Positions 25,223 to 31,941 of a DNA stretch of 38,593 nt are shown here, piece after piece. The first letter of the stretch is position 1, and the number at the start of each line of letters is the position of its first letter. This DNA is from an uncultured Muribaculaceae bacterium (GTDB lineage: Bacteria; Bacteroidota; Bacteroidia; Bacteroidales; Muribaculaceae). The notes under the pieces were generated by a model. It saw nothing but the letters and a program-made list of their open reading frames with translations, was not told the origin of the DNA and did no database searches. The stretch covers positions 1 through 38,593 of the forward strand of contig CAUBWJ010000020.1 in NCBI GenBank assembly GCA_958439725.1, in the 5' to 3' direction. Made by a program: the position numbers and the translations under genes.

Positions 25223-25597
25223 TCAATCAAGATCCGGAATTTCGGAAACCGGAGCATCACTCCAGAGTTCCTCAAGATTATAATGCTGCCGCTCTGACGG
25301 CAGGAAAATGTGGACAAGAGTATCTCCATAATCGATTACAATCCATTTTGAATTCTGATATCCGTCGTAATTGTAGGGCTTGATATTAGAAGTCTGGAGA
25401 AGATGTTCGCGGACATTATCGGCAATCGCAGAAACCTGCGTGGGGCTTGAGCCTTCACAGATGATGAAATGCGAGGCAGCTGCGGATTCATTTCCACTTA
25501 GGTCTATATGAGTGATTTTCCTGCCTTTCTTATCCTGGATTCCGTCAATGATGGATTTAATGAGTTCTTTAGAATCTGTATGGGATGTGTTAAGCAT
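25223..25597 (-). CDS. rsfS: Ribosome silencing factor RsfS
   Basis: The 124-residue protein matches RsfS/Iojap: HIDLSGNESAAASHFIICEGSSPTQVSAIADNVRE, then the motif GYQNSKWIVIDYGDTLVHIFLPSERQHYNLEELWSDA. RsfS binds L14 on the 50S subunit and prevents subunit joining when nutrients run low. It is the first gene of an operon with ftsH and has a complete promoter. Confidence 0.94.
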   Translation of the reverse strand: MLNTSHTDSKELIKSIIDGIQDKKGRKITHIDLSGNESAAASHFIICEGSSPTQVSAIADNVREHLLQTSNIKPYNYDGYQNSKWIVIDYGDTLVHIFLPSERQHYNLEELWSDAPVSEIPDLD

Positions 25598-25621
25598 CGC
25601 GATGAAGTAATAAATAATTTA

Positions 25622-25652
25622 CAAATTTAGATAAAACTGAGTTTCTTATCAA
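25622..25652 (-). promoter_or_regulatory. Promoter of the rsfS-ftsH operon
   Basis: On the minus strand TTG (25652-25650), a 20-base spacer and TAAATTTG (25629-25622) form a full promoter. It is intact, so the accessory island must lie beyond it. Confidence 0.78.
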
Positions 25653-25770
25653 TTATATCAACAAATATAATGCCAAAAAGGTCGGGAAACTCCACGAGGG
25701 AAGTAGATTTAATAAATTTATATATTAGCTCGATAATATGTTGAAAACAAGCGTAATACTCTAAATGACT

Positions 25771-25787
25771 TGTACTAATAATGTACT
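25771..25787 (+). repeat. Candidate left attachment site of the accessory island
   Basis: TGTACTAATAATGTACT has the same layout as 29171-29187, exactly 3400 bases away: two TGTAC units 11 bases apart, with ATGTACT conserved. The pair brackets the recombinase gene and its cargo. The repeats are imperfect, so this is a candidate only. Confidence 0.35.
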
Positions 25788-25969
25788 AAATGGGGCATAT
25801 AAGTAGAATTAAAGGCAATCAATTAAGTTTAATTTGCAGGCGTTAGTTATTTTTAGTTCTATTCTTTTGCCTTGTTTTTCTCTTTCGGTGGTCTTAATGG
25901 AGATAGATATTGGCACTGGTGAAAAGAAAAACTGATAGGGGCTTTTCTCTTTTGCCCAGCATATATTTA

Positions 25970-26018
25970 TTGGTTTGGTTCAGTTTAGATGTATATATCT
26001 AAGACTTAAACAAACCAA
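25970..26018. repeat. 49-bp twin element, copy A
   Basis: Left arm TTGGTTTGGTTCAG (25970-25983), a 20-base core, and right arm ACTTAAACAAACCAA (26004-26018), which is an imperfect inverted copy of the left arm. Copy B at 27690-27738 has the same arms (13 of 14 and 13 of 15 identical) and the same core length but a different core sequence. The core here contains its own small palindrome TTAGAT/ATCTAA. Confidence 0.7.
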
Positions 26019-26032
26019 TCTCAGTAAACATA

Positions 26033-26063
26033 TTGACGCATACCGCTATTTTTTGTAATTTTG
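26033..26063 (+). promoter_or_regulatory. Strong promoter of the structured RNA/lipoprotein unit
   Basis: TTG (26033-26035, followed by AC), a 20-base spacer and TAATTTTG (26056-26063) form one of the best promoters in the window. Transcription should start near 26070. Twin element A ends 15 bases upstream of the -33 box. Confidence 0.78.
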
Positions 26064-26069
26064 CATTCG

Positions 26070-26317
26070 GAAATAGAGCCGAAGAGTTGGCTCAATTATC
26101 TGAAAAGGTGTTATTTGAATTATCTTGGCTTAGTAAATTCTCGCAAAATCTACTGAAAGTTAGAAAGATAATGGCAAATAGCACCTGCATTGGATGCTTT
26201 ATAACTACCCTAATGGGTACTATATAGCAATCAGTGTGGGTGTGCTGTCATATCTCTAACTAAGGCAATGCGAGAAGCCTACTAAGCTGATATGGAAAGT
26301 ATAATCCCACACTTTTT
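26070..26317 (+). ncRNA. Highly structured leader RNA or small RNA of unknown family
   Basis: Five base-paired parts can be drawn. (1) 26076-26080 with 26089-26093. (2) A long-range stem, 26107-26117 with 26175-26185 (11 bp, one G-U), continued across a small internal loop by 26120-26126 with 26165-26171 (7 bp), enclosing a 6-bp hairpin 26130-26135/26151-26156. (3) A hairpin TACCC-TAAT-GGGTA (26206-26219) inside TGCT/AGCA. (4) 26233-26240 with 26306-26313 (8 bp), enclosing 26249-26254/26289-26294 and 26263-26266/26277-26280. (5) T residues to 26317 make stem 4 terminator-like. No family was recognised. It may be a free RNA or an attenuator leader of the lipoprotein gene, which has no promoter of its own. 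Confidence 0.6.
26171..26227 (+). CDS. Putative 18-residue leader peptide
   Basis: The frame MANSTCIGCFITTLMGTI starts at ATG 26171 and stops at TAG 26225-26227, five bases before the terminator-like stem 4. A ribosome at this stop would cover the 5' strand of that stem (26233-26240) and could prevent termination. The frame also overlaps the 3' strand of long stem 2, so its translation would open that stem. The frame stays open far upstream, so coding is unproven; translation is inference. Confidence 0.3.
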   Translation: MANSTCIGCFITTLMGTI

Positions 26318-26378
26318 CTATATCCAATCATTAACAGTTTCATTGGGATTATGAAACACAAAAACATTGTTATTTACA

Positions 26379-26831
26379 ATGAAACACAAACTTCTACATC
26401 TACAGTCGCTGGTCGCTGTAGCTCTGTGTGTCATTATGTCTATGGCTTTTGTAAGCTGTAGTGATGATGACGATGAACCGGCAGGAAACGATTTAGCTAA
26501 AATTGTAGTGGGAACTTGGGCGCAGGATGGTGACAATGACATTCTCACCATTAATGCCAACGGCACTGGAGTAGGCTACGATAATCCAACAGCCTACCAA
26601 AACAATCAAGTGGGGTACTCATTCAACTGGTCTTATAACGATGGTTGGGTTACCGTTACCTCAGAAGGGCAAGATGTCGAAAAGATGAGAGCCAAATCTG
26701 TTTCTCAAAACAAAATCGTATGGCAAAGATACGCTATCCCCTCCGAAAATTACGATCCGTCAGAGGATGATTGGGATGGGCACGATGCGTTTGGCTACTA
26801 TGACCTTTGGACTTGGGAGCGTTATAAATAA
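26379..26831 (+). CDS. Small surface lipoprotein, lipocalin-like
   Basis: From the ATG at 26379 the protein has 150 residues. The signal peptide ends in a lipobox with C27 (AFVSC), followed by SDDDDEP, the acidic run after the lipidated cysteine that acts as a surface-export signal in Bacteroidetes. The mature part has features of small lipocalin-like lipoproteins: VVGTWAQDGDNDILTINANGTG, an internal NWSYNDGWVTVTS, and the C-terminal YDLWTWERYK. Its function is unknown. The ORF opens at a TTG (26367), but the ATG gives a standard signal peptide. It is the only clear cargo gene of the island, lies behind the structured RNA, and is followed by a hairpin terminator. Confidence 0.82.
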   Translation: MKHKLLHLQSLVAVALCVIMSMAFVSCSDDDDEPAGNDLAKIVVGTWAQDGDNDILTINANGTGVGYDNPTAYQNNQVGYSFNWSYNDGWVTVTSEGQDVEKMRAKSVSQNKIVWQRYAIPSENYDPSEDDWDGHDAFGYYDLWTWERYK

Positions 26832-26852
26832 TTCTTTCAAGAACCATTCACC

Positions 26853-26891
26853 AACAAGGACTATTCTCTTTTTGGAGGGTAGTCCTTGTTT
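26853..26891 (+). terminator. Terminator of the lipoprotein gene
   Basis: An 11-bp perfect stem AACAAGGACTA (26853-26863) with TAGTCCTTGTT (26880-26890) and a 16-base loop lies 21 bases after the stop. The T-run is short. Confidence 0.65.
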
Positions 26892-26896
26892 GGATT

Positions 26897-26914
26897 CCAA
26901 AGGTTGACCTTTGG
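26897..26914. repeat. Perfect 8-bp palindrome
   Basis: CCAAAGGT (26897-26904) and ACCTTTGG (26907-26914) are separated by TG. This is a compact dimer-type binding site or short hairpin just after the lipoprotein terminator. Confidence 0.55.
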
Positions 26915-27689
26915 CATATTGGGGATATTTTCAGCGTATCGGAACGATATGCGGCTCGGAAAATTCCCTAAGATGCTAAGGAATTTCCTGACGGTGTAAT
27001 TTCCTTTATGCTTCGGAACTGCTGATTTTGTTACACTCGGTATAGTGGTTTACCATTGTACAGGGTGCAATGATTATAGTCGGTTATGGGTGGCGAGTTT
27101 GGGGATTACGGGTAATACCTGAACATAAACTCGCTCCATCCTAAAACGACCTCTTATGACAATGAGAAAAACAAAGAGCGGTCACGACAGTGACTGCGGT
27201 TTCGGTGGGGGCTTTTCGGAGAAAAAGGAATCCCGAAACATATCCTTGCACTCCTTTTTTCTCGTTGCCTTTCGTCATTGCAATGACCCTAGTCGCTATA
27301 ATGACATCAACCGACCATCGGGAGCGAACAACGCCTTTCGGGATACTCGGAAGGTATTCTGCCCGACAAAGAATATCCAACCTTTTTTCTTGTTGCCATT
27401 AATATGTTTTTCTCGTTGATACCCCTTGCATTCTTTGCACTTTTGTATAATCGGGCGGTCAACTTCATCAAGGAATAAGGGGATATGGTATCAGTGTCAT
27501 TCCAAGATTACTCCGTGGCATTATTGACACTTTGGCATTTTCAAAGTGTGCAGGAGTGCAGGGCGTGCAACGGGGTAATTCCTGAAAAATGTTGACTGAT
27601 ACCGCCGCACTTTCTGCATTTTGGCGGTCGAAAATGAAGAAAATGCAAGTGAATTTCATCGTTTTTTCTTTTCACCGCCCCATATCGTC

Positions 27690-27738
27690 TTGGTTTGGGT
27701 CAGCCTTATATATACACCCCCGCACTAAACCAAACCAA
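27690..27738. repeat. 49-bp twin element, copy B
   Basis: Left arm TTGGTTTGGGTCAG (27690-27703), a 20-base core unlike that of copy A, and right arm ACTAAACCAAACCAA (27724-27738). It starts exactly 1720 bases after copy A starts. It lies about 95 bases from the recombinase stop codon. Confidence 0.7.
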
Positions 27739-27760
27739 AATCTGATGATGATGACCAATG

Positions 27761-27790
27761 AAAAAAAGAACCCTCCGATGTCGGTCGGAG
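27761..27790 (-). terminator. Terminator of the recombinase gene
   Basis: A 6-bp stem (27773-27778 with 27785-27790) is followed on the minus strand by GGTTC and a run of seven T. It lies about 45 bases after the stop. Confidence 0.75.
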
Positions 27791-27833
27791 AGTCCGTCAA
27801 AATGACAAAGTGTCAAGAATGCCAAGGGGTAAA

Positions 27834-29087
27834 TCACGGCATCGCATAGCTGATTGAGCCGAGGGAGTGGATTGCGTCCTGCTTCAAGCTGTCAACGACA
27901 TGGAGATATTTCTCCGTCATTGTTATGCTTGAATGCCCCATGAGGTCGGCGACTGTCTTGATGTTCGCGCCGTTGGAGAGTAGGTTCACGGCAAACGAGT
28001 GTCGGCTGCAATGCCATGAGATTTTCTTCCGTATCCCTGCCTCGGCAACCCATTTCTTCAACTGCTGGTTGCAGCTCACATAAGGGCCGATTTTGAATAT
28101 CAGCTCGGTGGAGCGGTCACCGGTCATCAGCTCTCCGACCAACGCAAGCATATCATCGGTGAGCGGAGTTGTCACCCAACTGCGGCTGCTTATGTTGCGG
28201 ACTTTCTTTTGCTGGAAACGGAGTGTCTTTGTCATCGGGTCAACATTGGCGTATGTGAGGAGTTTCACATCACACCAGCGGATGCCGGTGAAAAGGCAGA
28301 AGATGAACGCACGTTGCATTTCGGTGTTCTCGCCCTTGTATCGGGTAGCCATAAGCTTCTTTATCTCGTCGGGGCTTAATATCTCCTTTGAGAAAGAGTT
28401 CCTATCCCATTTGATTGTTATCCCCTTGCAGGGATGTTTCTTTATTAGACCCTCGTCAAAAGCGGCTGTGATGACCTTTTTGAACCGTCCGTACATCCCT
28501 TTCGGACCCTCGCCAGTGCCGTGCTTTTTGAGATAGTCGGTGTATGCCGTCACCATGTCGGGCGTAAGCTGCTCCATTCGTAGTACAGTGTCATATAGGC
28601 TGTACCTCGGTGACTCACGCAGGAAGTTGATGAATTTGGTGTATGACTGCCGTATGGAGCATTTCATCATCCTTGAGAGGTTGGGGTTTTCATTGAAGAA
28701 GTCACGGTAGTATTGCAGGAAATCACGCTGACGTTCCTTTTTGAGCCGATAGCCCTCACGGTCTTCAAGGAACTCCTGCTCACGCTCAAACCTTATCTTC
28801 TCGGCGAGTGCGAGGGTGTTGCGGTTTTGCACCCGCTCCTGCGTGTTGCGTGGGTGCAGCCAGATGTAGAGGTTGAGGTTCTCACGCTTGCGGATATGCT
28901 TAATCTGATACTTCGGCTTTCCCGCCATAGCCCCCGATGTGTATAGCACTTGGTTGCCATCCTCGTTAAGCACGGGAGTTTCGGAGCGACCGAGATAGAA
29001 TTCCAGATAAAGGCTCGCACGTCCGTCTTTCAGTTCGGACTGTTGCAGTTTGGGATTTTGTTTGTTCTTGCTTTCTATTTTCGCCAT
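27834..29087 (-). CDS. Tyrosine recombinase/integrase of an integrative element
   Basis: The 417-residue protein has three parts: an N-terminal arm-binding-like domain (about 1-110), a SAM-like core-binding domain (about 120-225), and the catalytic domain (about 235-410). All catalytic residues are present: R270 (FTGIRWCD), a lysine at 294/295, H359-x-x-R362 (WHCSRHSF), H385 (MGHSS) and the nucleophile Y394 (TEKYLHV). This is the form found in integrases of Bacteroides conjugative and mobilizable transposons. It has its own promoter and terminator. No excisionase, relaxase or transfer gene accompanies it here, so the element is either very small or a remnant that depends on others. Confidence 0.93.
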   Translation of the reverse strand: MAKIESKNKQNPKLQQSELKDGRASLYLEFYLGRSETPVLNEDGNQVLYTSGAMAGKPKYQIKHIRKRENLNLYIWLHPRNTQERVQNRNTLALAEKIRFEREQEFLEDREGYRLKKERQRDFLQYYRDFFNENPNLSRMMKCSIRQSYTKFINFLRESPRYSLYDTVLRMEQLTPDMVTAYTDYLKKHGTGEGPKGMYGRFKKVITAAFDEGLIKKHPCKGITIKWDRNSFSKEILSPDEIKKLMATRYKGENTEMQRAFIFCLFTGIRWCDVKLLTYANVDPMTKTLRFQQKKVRNISSRSWVTTPLTDDMLALVGELMTGDRSTELIFKIGPYVSCNQQLKKWVAEAGIRKKISWHCSRHSFAVNLLSNGANIKTVADLMGHSSITMTEKYLHVVDSLKQDAIHSLGSISYAMP

Positions 29088-29109
29088 AAATGATTATCTT
29101 TGTTGAGCG

Positions 29110-29117
29110 CAAAGGTA
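29110..29117 (-). promoter_or_regulatory. Promoter -7 element of the recombinase gene
   Basis: The minus strand reads TACCTTTG, matching TAnnTTTG, 22 bases before the ATG. No -33 box at the usual distance is seen. Confidence 0.5.
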
Positions 29118-29170
29118 ATTAGAGGGCTTGAAACGTAAAGACGACCCTCAACATCTATTAACAAACGAAA

Positions 29171-29187
29171 TGTACAAAAGATGTACT
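29171..29187 (+). repeat. Candidate right attachment site of the accessory island
   Basis: TGTACAAAAGATGTACT matches the layout of 25771-25787 and shares ATGTACT and the first TGTAC with it. It lies 84 bases upstream of the recombinase start, a usual place for an attachment site. Confidence 0.35.
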
Positions 29188-29253
29188 GACTGCAAAAAAG
29201 AGGCAAAAACTTATAAAAGAAGAAACTGAAGAGAACTCTAATTCGCTGATTTT

Positions 29254-29290
29254 CATTCAAGTTAATTCAAATACATTCAAAGTCATTCAC
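29254..29290 (+). repeat. Four ATTCA repeats at exact 10-bp spacing
   Basis: CATTCAA (29254), AATTCAA (29264), CATTCAA (29274) and CATTCAC (29284) repeat every 10 bases, one helical turn. They lie between the recombinase gene and the end of the FtsX-like gene and could be arm-type binding sites or a bent-DNA tract. Confidence 0.6.
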
Positions 29291-29339
29291 CATATAAAAG
29301 ACTTGAGTAGTTTATCAGAGTAAATAAACAAGTATTAAC

Positions 29340-30587
29340 TTATTCGTATTTGAGAGTGTTGCCTGGAGAAAGCCGTGATATAATATGGGATGGCAATATA
29401 AGCACTATAATAGAAATAATCATCACGGAGAGATTGAGCAGAATGATATCCCGGAGACTGAAATCCATGGGAACGAAATCAAGATAATATGCCTCGGCAT
29501 CAAGAGGAAGAATGTGAAATTTTGTCTGGCAAAGAATCAAAGGCACAGATATTAGATTACCTATCAGAAGTCCTAAAATCACTACTTTCTGGGCGATGAG
29601 GATAAATATAACGCGAATCTGAGAATTGGTTGCTCCCAGCGCTTTGAAAAGACCGATGGCCGAAACGTTGCGGAGCACGATAATGAAAAGAGCAGAAATG
29701 AGTGTAAAAGCCGAAACAACCGCCATGAGAATCAGAATCACAACCACATTTGTGTCGAGAAGGTCAAGCCAGCTGAAATACATGGCTCCGGATTGCAGCA
29801 CATTTTCCACCTGGTAGATATAATTCAGGCCGTTTTCGGAACTATATTTTTCCAATGCATTGTAAAGTTCAATGGTCTTCTGGTCGATATCCTCAACCTT
29901 AAGACCGCTGATTTCAATGGAAGTCCCTACGTTATCTTTAACTCGGAAAATATTTCTCAGCATCTCTGAAGGCACTATTGCAATACGGCTGTCGAATTCG
30001 GAGAAATGAGTGTTGTAGATTCCGCATACCGTTGCGGCGCGAGAACGCAAACGGTTATTGTTAAGGAAATGACAGAACACCTTGTCACCAAGCTTTAATC
30101 CAAGAGCGGTTGAAGTAGCTTCTGAAACCGCAATTTCATTTTTCAAGCTATCATTAGGTATACGCCCTAAGACCAATGCCTTGGAAAGGAAATCGTAAGT
30201 TGAGCCTTTGTTAAGACCCTTTATTATGACACCTGAAAAGTTATCGTCTGTTTTAAGTATGGCCGGCTGGTTAAATACCAATTCTATACCGGTCGTTCCT
30301 GTTGAGGCTGTGATAACTTTCTCCAAATCTTCATTTAATGTTATATTGCGTGTCAGACCGCCATCTGCATCTGCCACAGTCGAATAACCATATACCGATA
30401 TATCGGAATTAAAACCGATGATTTTATCAGTTATTTCTCTCTTGAATCCTGAGACGATACTGATAGACAATAGCATTATGGTGAATGAAATAGCTATGCC
30501 GGCTACTGCAATGCCAGTCCCCGGTGCTTTGAGCCGGGAGGACTTTCTTCGGCACATGCGCTTTGCCGCAAAGCTTTCAAACACCAT
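29340..30587 (-). CDS. FtsX-like/LolC-LolE-type ABC transporter permease
   Basis: The 415-residue protein has the MacB/FtsX permease layout: one N-terminal transmembrane helix (about 24-46, GIAVAGIAISFTIMLLSISI), a large periplasmic domain (about 50-270), and three C-terminal helices (about 278-306, 322-350 and 375-402). The stretch VSAIGLFKALGATNSQI between them is the coupling region typical of the family. Such permeases work with an ATP-binding partner in lipoprotein release (LolCDE) or macrolide/peptide export; the partner is not in this window. It starts 26 bases after the aminotransferase stop and probably shares its transcript. The accessory island begins after its stop. Confidence 0.9.
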   Translation of the reverse strand: MVFESFAAKRMCRRKSSRLKAPGTGIAVAGIAISFTIMLLSISIVSGFKREITDKIIGFNSDISVYGYSTVADADGGLTRNITLNEDLEKVITASTGTTGIELVFNQPAILKTDDNFSGVIIKGLNKGSTYDFLSKALVLGRIPNDSLKNEIAVSEATSTALGLKLGDKVFCHFLNNNRLRSRAATVCGIYNTHFSEFDSRIAIVPSEMLRNIFRVKDNVGTSIEISGLKVEDIDQKTIELYNALEKYSSENGLNYIYQVENVLQSGAMYFSWLDLLDTNVVVILILMAVVSAFTLISALFIIVLRNVSAIGLFKALGATNSQIRVIFILIAQKVVILGLLIGNLISVPLILCQTKFHILPLDAEAYYLDFVPMDFSLRDIILLNLSVMIISIIVLILPSHIISRLSPGNTLKYE

Positions 30588-30613
30588 ATCAGAGAGGTAT
30601 TAATATCAAAGTG

Positions 30614-31813
30614 TCAATCAGTTCTTCCCGGGTAAGCTTTCAGCGCTTCCGAAAGCACTTTGAGCGCCTTGGCGAGTTCTTCTTTTTTCAAAACATAGGC
30701 CATTCGCACCTCATTTTTTCCCATACCGGGCGTAGTGTAAAATCCGGAAGCGGGAGCCATAAAGATGGTGGCACCCTCATATTCAAATTCCTTCAGACAC
30801 CATTCGCAGAATTTGTCGGCATCGTCAACCGGCAGGCTCACCACGGTATAGAAGGCACCCATGGGGATAGGAGAATAGACACCCGGAATGCGGTTGAGGC
30901 CGTCAATAAGGAACTTACGGCGCTCGACATACTCATTATATGTCATAAGCATATATTCCTGAGATGCGTTGATGGATGCTTCGGCTACAATCTGGCCGAG
31001 AAGAGGCGGACTTAAGCGGGCCTGACAGAATTTCATTACATTTTTCTTCAGCTCCTTATGTTTGGTGATTATGGCTCCTATACGGATACCGCACTCACTG
31101 TAACGTTTGGAAACAGAGTCTATCAACACAACCTGCTCCTCAATTCCGGGGAGATGGAAAGCGGAGATATATGGCGCACCGGTGTAGGTGTATTCACGGT
31201 ATACCTCGTCTGAGAACAGAAAGAGATCATTTTTCTTGACTATATCACGAATCTGATTCATCTCTTTCTGAGTGTAGAGGTAACCGGTGGGGTTATTGGG
31301 ATTGCAGATAAGAATGCCTTTGGTTCGTGGTGTAATCAGTTCTTCGAACTTTTCTACGGGAGGAAGAGCGAATCCCTCCTCTATGGTTGAAGGAACGGTC
31401 ACGATTTTAGCACCGGCAGATATGGCGAAAGCCATATAGTTGGCATAGGCAGGTTCGGGGACTATAATTTCGTCACCGGGATCGAGGCATGCCATGAACG
31501 CAAACAAAACGGCTTCAGAGCCTCCGGTGGTAACGATGATATCTTCAGCATTAACGTCGATTTTGAACCGATGGTAATATTCGGCAAGTTTTTCGCGGAG
31601 GGAAAGAAGTCCTTCCGAGGGGCTATACTCCAGTACCTGACGGTCAATATTCTTCAATGCGTCAAGCCCCTCCTGGGGTGTGGGAAGGTCTGGCTGCCCG
31701 ATATTCAGATGTATTACTTTCACACCGCGTCGGGTAGCTTCATTTGCCAACGGGACGAGCTTTCTTATAGGGGAGGCAGGCATATCAATGCCTCGCTTTG
31801 ATATCTTTGGCAT
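30614..31813 (-). CDS. PLP-dependent aminotransferase (class I/II, aspartate-aminotransferase-like)
   Basis: The 399-residue protein has the fold type I aminotransferase pattern: VIHLNIGQPDLPTPQEG near the N-terminus, EPAYANYMAFA, the substrate-binding CNPNNPTGYLY, and SVSKRYSECGIRIG with the PLP-binding lysine. The C-terminal VRMAYVLKKEELAKAL also fits. The amino-donor specificity cannot be told from sequence. The frame opens at 31885, but the promoter (31856-31885) lies inside that extension; the ATG at 31813 is therefore the real start. Confidence 0.93.
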   Translation of the reverse strand: MPKISKRGIDMPASPIRKLVPLANEATRRGVKVIHLNIGQPDLPTPQEGLDALKNIDRQVLEYSPSEGLLSLREKLAEYYHRFKIDVNAEDIIVTTGGSEAVLFAFMACLDPGDEIIVPEPAYANYMAFAISAGAKIVTVPSTIEEGFALPPVEKFEELITPRTKGILICNPNNPTGYLYTQKEMNQIRDIVKKNDLFLFSDEVYREYTYTGAPYISAFHLPGIEEQVVLIDSVSKRYSECGIRIGAIITKHKELKKNVMKFCQARLSPPLLGQIVAEASINASQEYMLMTYNEYVERRKFLIDGLNRIPGVYSPIPMGAFYTVVSLPVDDADKFCEWCLKEFEYEGATIFMAPASGFYTTPGMGKNEVRMAYVLKKEELAKALKVLSEALKAYPGRTD

Positions 31814-31855
31814 ATAGGAAAAGTTTACTTCGGGAAATCTCCCGCTCTTATGGTG

Positions 31856-31885
31856 CAAATTTAACCAATCTGCATTTAACATCAA
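31856..31885 (-). promoter_or_regulatory. Promoter of the aminotransferase gene
   Basis: On the minus strand TTTG/TTG (31885-31883), a 19-base spacer and TAAATTTG (31863-31856) form a complete promoter. Its -33 box is part of the T-run of the terminator of the preceding gene. Confidence 0.75.
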
Positions 31886-31915
31886 AAAAAGCCTGCCCCT
31901 AATATGGAGCAGACT
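31884..31915 (-). terminator. Terminator of the OmpP1/FadL-type gene
   Basis: A 10-bp stem (31890-31899 with 31906-31915, two G-U pairs) is followed on the minus strand by seven T (31890-31884). It lies 27 bases after the stop codon. Confidence 0.85.
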
Positions 31916-31941
31916 TTAAAAGAACTTTAAAACGGCTTATA

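Larger units (their letters stand above)
26832..27833. other. About 1 kb without a convincing gene, rich in palindromes and repeats
   Basis: Short open frames occur (27141-27380 minus, 27156-27419 plus, 27190-27402 plus), but they overlap each other and show no domain, signal or good composition. The sequence holds the lipoprotein terminator, a perfect palindrome at 26897-26914, an imperfect inverted repeat near 26960-26990, a 9-bp inverted repeat (27487-27495 with 27595-27603), related CACTTT/CATTTT motifs (27438, 27528, 27608, and minus strand 27794-27812), twin element B and the recombinase terminator. It resembles the regulatory, transfer or attachment DNA of an integrative element; no relaxase gene is present. 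Confidence 0.6.

Noticed and set aside
26033..26227. A 64-codon frame starting with TTG through the leader RNA.
   Set aside because: Its start codon is the -33 box of the promoter, so the 5' end would not be transcribed; only the last 18 codons from an ATG are kept as a possible leader peptide.
25598..26378. Search for tRNA genes as an integration target near the island.
   Set aside because: No cloverleaf or T-arm-like GTTCNANNC sequence was seen on either flank (25598-26378 and 29088-29339).
27141..27419. Overlapping open frames on both strands that could be small proteins.
   Set aside because: They overlap each other, lack domains and signals, and have compositions rich in Phe, His, Arg and Cys as expected from translated non-coding DNA.
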